Shown piece after piece: positions 29,560-32,854 of a DNA stretch of 32,854 nt. The notes under the pieces are model-generated. The model searched no databases, was not told the origin of the DNA, and was given only the letters and a program-made list of their open reading frames with translations. The stretch is from Acanthaster planci (taxonomy: Eukaryota; Echinodermata; Asteroidea; Valvatida; Acanthasteridae): positions 112,121 through 144,974 of the forward strand of contig NW_019091715.1 of the NCBI RefSeq assembly GCF_001949145.1, read 5' to 3'. Made by a program: the position numbers and the translations under genes. How positions within the stretch are numbered: the first letter of the stretch is position 1; each line of letters begins with the position of its first letter.

Positions 29560-31470
29560 AACACTGCTCAACAGAGGAGCCAAATTCAACTTTTAGAACG
29601 CAGGGATCTAATGGGCAATCCCGAGGTGAAGCGAACATGACCAGTCCCAATATAGACCATAATTTATGTAATGAAATGTCCTCCGAGGCTGAGTGGTTCG
29701 GTTGTTCAGCCAGAACCATTCCCCCAACGGGACAATGCTCCGGATAATATCCCGGATTGTGGTTGCTCTGTCTGTTGGTATTGCATTGGGGGCGAGTAAA
29801 CTTATTCCCCCCGTTAGCTTGGGTCTGGGTATGATGTCATCCCCAGTTCCTGCGATCTGAATTCCTCTGTCCTCCTCTCCCTACTACTAGCGTCTACCTT
29901 GGAAGACTGTGTAATAATATCTCGGGCCAGCTACAACGACCGCCCCACGCCACGCGTCATGGACTACGGCTGTCAGATGAACTTCTCAGCGGTTCGCTCA
30001 GGCGTGACTTGTAAGTTCTAACGCCTCGGGCTGACGGACAGCTTTCAGTTGCAACCAATTCCGAGGCGCAGCCTCCTAATGTGGACTCTTCACCGACCAC
30101 CTTTTGGGCTACAGAATTGCATTTTGTAATTGAATTTGCTCTTCCTAAATTCATTCAATAGTAAGAGCAACTTTTTCAACTTCACACCTGTCGTTGTGTA
30201 ATGCATGAATAAATTTTCATTTGGAAGATTTCTTGTCGCTCTTCATTTATGCCTGCTTGAAACAAGCCTCCTCAGTGCAATTTTTTTGCTTTTAAAACAA
30301 AAGATAATTCTCCATTCGATTTTATGAATTTAGCAGTCGCATATTCGAAATCGGAAAATAATATTCGAATAGTCTGGCGGTTTTAGAAACATAAAACATT
30401 ATGCCTACCATAAAAATCTACACGTGAATTTTTGGATTGAATTGTCTTAAAGTGGGGGGTAAATGACTTCCTTTATGCCTTCATTTAGATTTACTGTTCA
30501 TCATTTCTAGTCCATTTTTAATGATAATTGAAATTATTATATAATAACAGAAAAGATAAAGTAGACAAAGACACAAATTTCTTGCTAACTTAAAAAAATG
30601 GTTCCCTTGTTCACGCACAAAACGCACAACCAGGGTCTGAACTGATAAAACTGTATTTCGGCTTAGGTAGATATATAAAAATTCATTATCCTCCCAAATT
30701 TGTAGATTACCAGCTACTTAAATACTTTCTAAGACTAAAGAAAGTTTCCCCACAAGTGTGGGGAAATTTTCCTCCGGGGCTTTCAGCTACCATATTGTGG
30801 GTTGATAACAGACATACTAAGGTAGGATTACATGCCTGAGTCTGGCTGATGGATTTTCTAGGTCACAGAAATGCGAAGTGTATTCGTTTTGCTGCAGATT
30901 TAAATTTACCTTGGCATAGTGTCCAGGGTTTTAATTTTTAATAAGGTTAGGGGTGCTTAGCCACCGGCATGCTTCTTCATCAAGGTATTTTAAGGGACTA
31001 CATGTTACCTCTCAAGTTTTGATGTTTTTATTTTGTTTACAGAGATGTGATTTTGTTTTTAAATTTTGTTTACAGAAATTTCAAAATCTAAATATGTCAC
31101 ACAGTACAACTGCGTAACTGTTATTAATAAAACTCCTCAGTTCATAAATACTACCAGATTGATCCATACTACAGGTAATAAAGATACTCAGTTATCTTCT
31201 AAAATCTTTTCCAAAAAGATTAACCTTCTTTGGACTTACAATTTAAGACCACTTGCAGTGTTTTCTTGAGTACAATTACAAACCACACAGGATGCACTGC
31301 TTCGTTCACGGACAAGTGTTTAAAAAGTTGCTTTAAACATTTTCCTTAATTGGCAACAATCCCAGTGAATCGAGACAAACTTGTTCCTCGATCTCTGACG
31401 CTGTCTTTCAGCAAGACGTTTTGAACATAACTTTACAAACTACTGAATGAATGATAATGATAAAGAATAA
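29560..31470. other. Stretch without recognised genes
   Basis: 29600-30100 is GC-richer and open in places (plus to 29747, minus 30154-29957), but I recognise nothing. A 10-bp perfect hairpin, TTTCCCCACA-AG-TGTGGGGAAA, lies at 30745-30766. Two tttgtttacag acceptor-like words lie near 31034 and 31067. Confidence 0.35.
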
Positions 31471-31474
31471 AAAT

Positions 31475-31650
31475 TATATACCTCCTGTCGTTTCCCATCC
31501 CAGAGGCCATGATGATGTTGTCCATAAATCGGACCTCTCTGCATTGTTGTCCAAGGGCACCAATCAATATCACTAACACAGCAGTGTCAGACGCCCTCAC
31601 CAAGATATTGCTTGCTGTGTTATATATATCGGCTTCTACGTGGTAGCGTT
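31475..31650 (-). pseudogene. Relic of a multi-copy ORF family (EAD / DTDV motif), conserved core
   Basis: The minus strand reads HVEADIYNTASNILVRASDT, then AVLVILIGALGQQCREVRF and a stretch ending MGNDRRYI. The EAD(T), then V-R-x-x-DT(D)V-LVIL and later RRYI pattern is that of a large uncharacterised ORF family, repeated many times in sea urchin, cnidarian and mollusc genomes and probably transposon-borne. Here the second D of DTDV is Ala and similarity stops right after RRYI, where sequence becomes AT-rich with a stop. The function of the family is unknown to me. Confidence 0.5.
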
Positions 31651-31879
31651 GGACTAGTTACAGTAAATAGAGTGGTGCTCGTGAGGAGCCTACTGGAAGC
31701 ACTTTGCCCCACCGTAAGAAGGCAAGCAAGGTCTTTCCACCCTTTTTCCAGTAATGATCTTACCCCACTCTTTCCAGTAGAAACTTGGTGAGTTTGTTCT
31801 TGAATACTCTATTTGCGAGTTTTTAGTCGCTCTGTTTTATTGTTTGCCATGTTTATTTGCGAGGGGACAAAATTTAGAA

Positions 31880-32190
31880 GAAGTCCTTCATCATTAAGCT
31901 GTATATAACTCCTCCGTAGGTCAGCCACTGTGATTATTTCTGGCTCTCAAGTCTTTTCGGAAATGCTGATTTTTCAGCTATCACATAGGCCCCCATCACA
32001 GTGTGCGAGTAACAATGTACTCAACATTGTCATCGGGTATGAGATAACACTCCGAAGGTCAAACGCTGTTTTCTTTGCTACGACTAGCATCCTACGAGGC
32101 TCTCAGCATTTTTCTTGGCCTTCTTGTGAATTTCTAATAAGCATTCTAATAAAGTTTGACAACAGTCCATGCCAAATCACGGGAAAAGGA
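31880..32190 (-). pseudogene. Upstream decayed part of the same ORF family
   Basis: The minus strand, with several stops and shifts, gives AFDLRSVISYPMTMLSTLLL and AHCDGGL, which resembles the (L-x-YPLTPVPLSLA-H-DG) segment that precedes the DTDV core in the family. The order and strand agree with the piece at 31650-31475. The 90-codon plus-strand open frame at 31930-32202 is its antisense shadow. Confidence 0.35.
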
Positions 32191-32520
32191 ACATCTGATT
32201 AATGCACAAGTGTCCCTGAATATGATGGACGAGAAGAACATCAGCAGAAGGGCTCAGTGATGGCTGTTGACATGCAACGTCTTTGAACCCTTTTATGATA
32301 TTCTTAAAGTTTTCATTGAAATAATGAAATGAAATTAATGAAATTAAGCCATGAAATAATTGTTACTAATAACAATTTTAAAAAGGTAATATTTTCTATC
32401 AAGGCTAAAATTTGTTAACTTCAAATCTGTTTTTAGTAACACGAAACCAAGTTTATTGTTAATAGTATACACCACAATTTGTGAATTTTATATCCCTTTT
32501 TTCTAAATGATTTTTTGTAC

Positions 32521-32733
32521 ATTTAAGATAATGTAATTGATCTAAGAAATAAAAAAAAAATACACACACAAAGTAAAATAAACACAAAGTAACATCAAAG
32601 TTCCGTGTAGTACCTCTTGTAGTACATGTATCAGTAAATGCACCCCGACAACAAACAGAAATGTTTATATTTAGGATCGTTTACGTCAATCTAAGAACTA
32701 AAAAATACACACAAAAAAACATCAAAGCTGTTA
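32521..32733 (+). repeat. Diverged tandem duplication (~148-bp offset)
   Basis: atttaagat...gatctaagaaataaaa...tacacacacaaag...aacatcaaag at 32521-32600 recurs as atttaggat...aatctaagaactaaaa...tacacacaaaa...acatcaaag at 32669-32733. Confidence 0.5.
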
Positions 32734-32854
32734 CACTCCCTAAACCTGTCAAAGCCAATTAACTATGTAGTGGATTATAGTCTACACAAATGCCTTCATA
32801 GACTTTGCCGCAGCAAACTGCTTTTCACAGCAATTAAAATTTTGATTTAGCCAA

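Noticed and set aside
29391-29747. 118-codon plus-strand frame
   Set aside because: It runs through a short tandem duplication, has no recognisable domain and no convincing splice sites.
31066-31269. Plus-strand 67-codon frame after a tttgtttacag acceptor-like word
   Set aside because: The acceptor word is itself duplicated in a T-rich stretch, and no matching upstream exon or similarity was found.

Overview
This window is AT-rich, gene-poor eukaryotic DNA. Coding pieces are short, bounded by GT/AG splice sites and separated by kilobases, and most recognisable protein similarity belongs to decayed transposons. The mix of DIRS-like tyrosine-recombinase retrotransposons, Penelope-like tails, a MULE transposase relic, a tRNA-derived SINE and many copies of the palindromic word TACATGTA suggests a marine invertebrate, most likely a non-vertebrate deuterostome such as an echinoderm or hemichordate. 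A mollusc or amphioxus cannot be excluded. No prokaryotic operons, RBSs, CRISPR arrays or integrons are present.

Host genes. (1) At 1-1761 on the minus strand there is a multi-exon gene for an unrecognised acidic, Ser/Glu-rich protein. Four exons (1399-1241, 818-776, 559-355, 40-1) have good splice sites and join in perfect phase, with a possible microexon at 1761-1735. The gene runs off the left edge. (2) On the plus strand are the last two coding exons of a GDE1/MIR16-type membrane glycerophosphodiester phosphodiesterase (14111-14319 and 27167-27299), separated by a 12.85-kb intron. The upstream catalytic exons were not found. A perfect 26-bp hairpin lies in its 3' UTR. Two weaker exon candidates are at 8454-8515 (+) and 12676-12551 (-).

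Mobile DNA. Three DIRS-like relics occur: plus-strand 10241-11117, minus-strand 18724-16140 and minus-strand 22560-20709. The two minus-strand copies sit inside the GDE1 intron. Each is followed by the same ~280-bp fold-back module (15623-15907 and 20337-20617) and then by a degenerate GAGTCC/GAGACC tract, which suggests that all of this is one element's 3' end. The intron also holds a compound TTGG/CTGG microsatellite (18969-19108), a MULE transposase pseudogene with a spliceable intron (23380-24138), and inverted Penelope-like tails with a hammerhead-like core (26054-26547). The tRNA-headed SINE lies just upstream of GDE1 exon 14111. One copy of the flanking repeat found beside the SINE lies near the intron's 3' end (26891-26948).

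Elsewhere, 6120-7310 is a diffuse TGACATCA-rich dispersed repeat, and 7733-7953 and 8815-9107 are fold-back repeats. 31475-32190 (minus) is a relic of a multi-copy ORF family of unknown function. The remaining stretches (about 1.8-6.1 kb, 9.1-10.2 kb, 11.1-12.0 kb, 24.1-26.0 kb, 27.6-31.4 kb) are AT-rich with no convincing genes. I see no clearly new functional system. The best leads are the DIRS-associated fold-back module, the unidentified acidic gene, the GDE1 3' UTR palindrome and the repeat-containing intron of the MULE relic.
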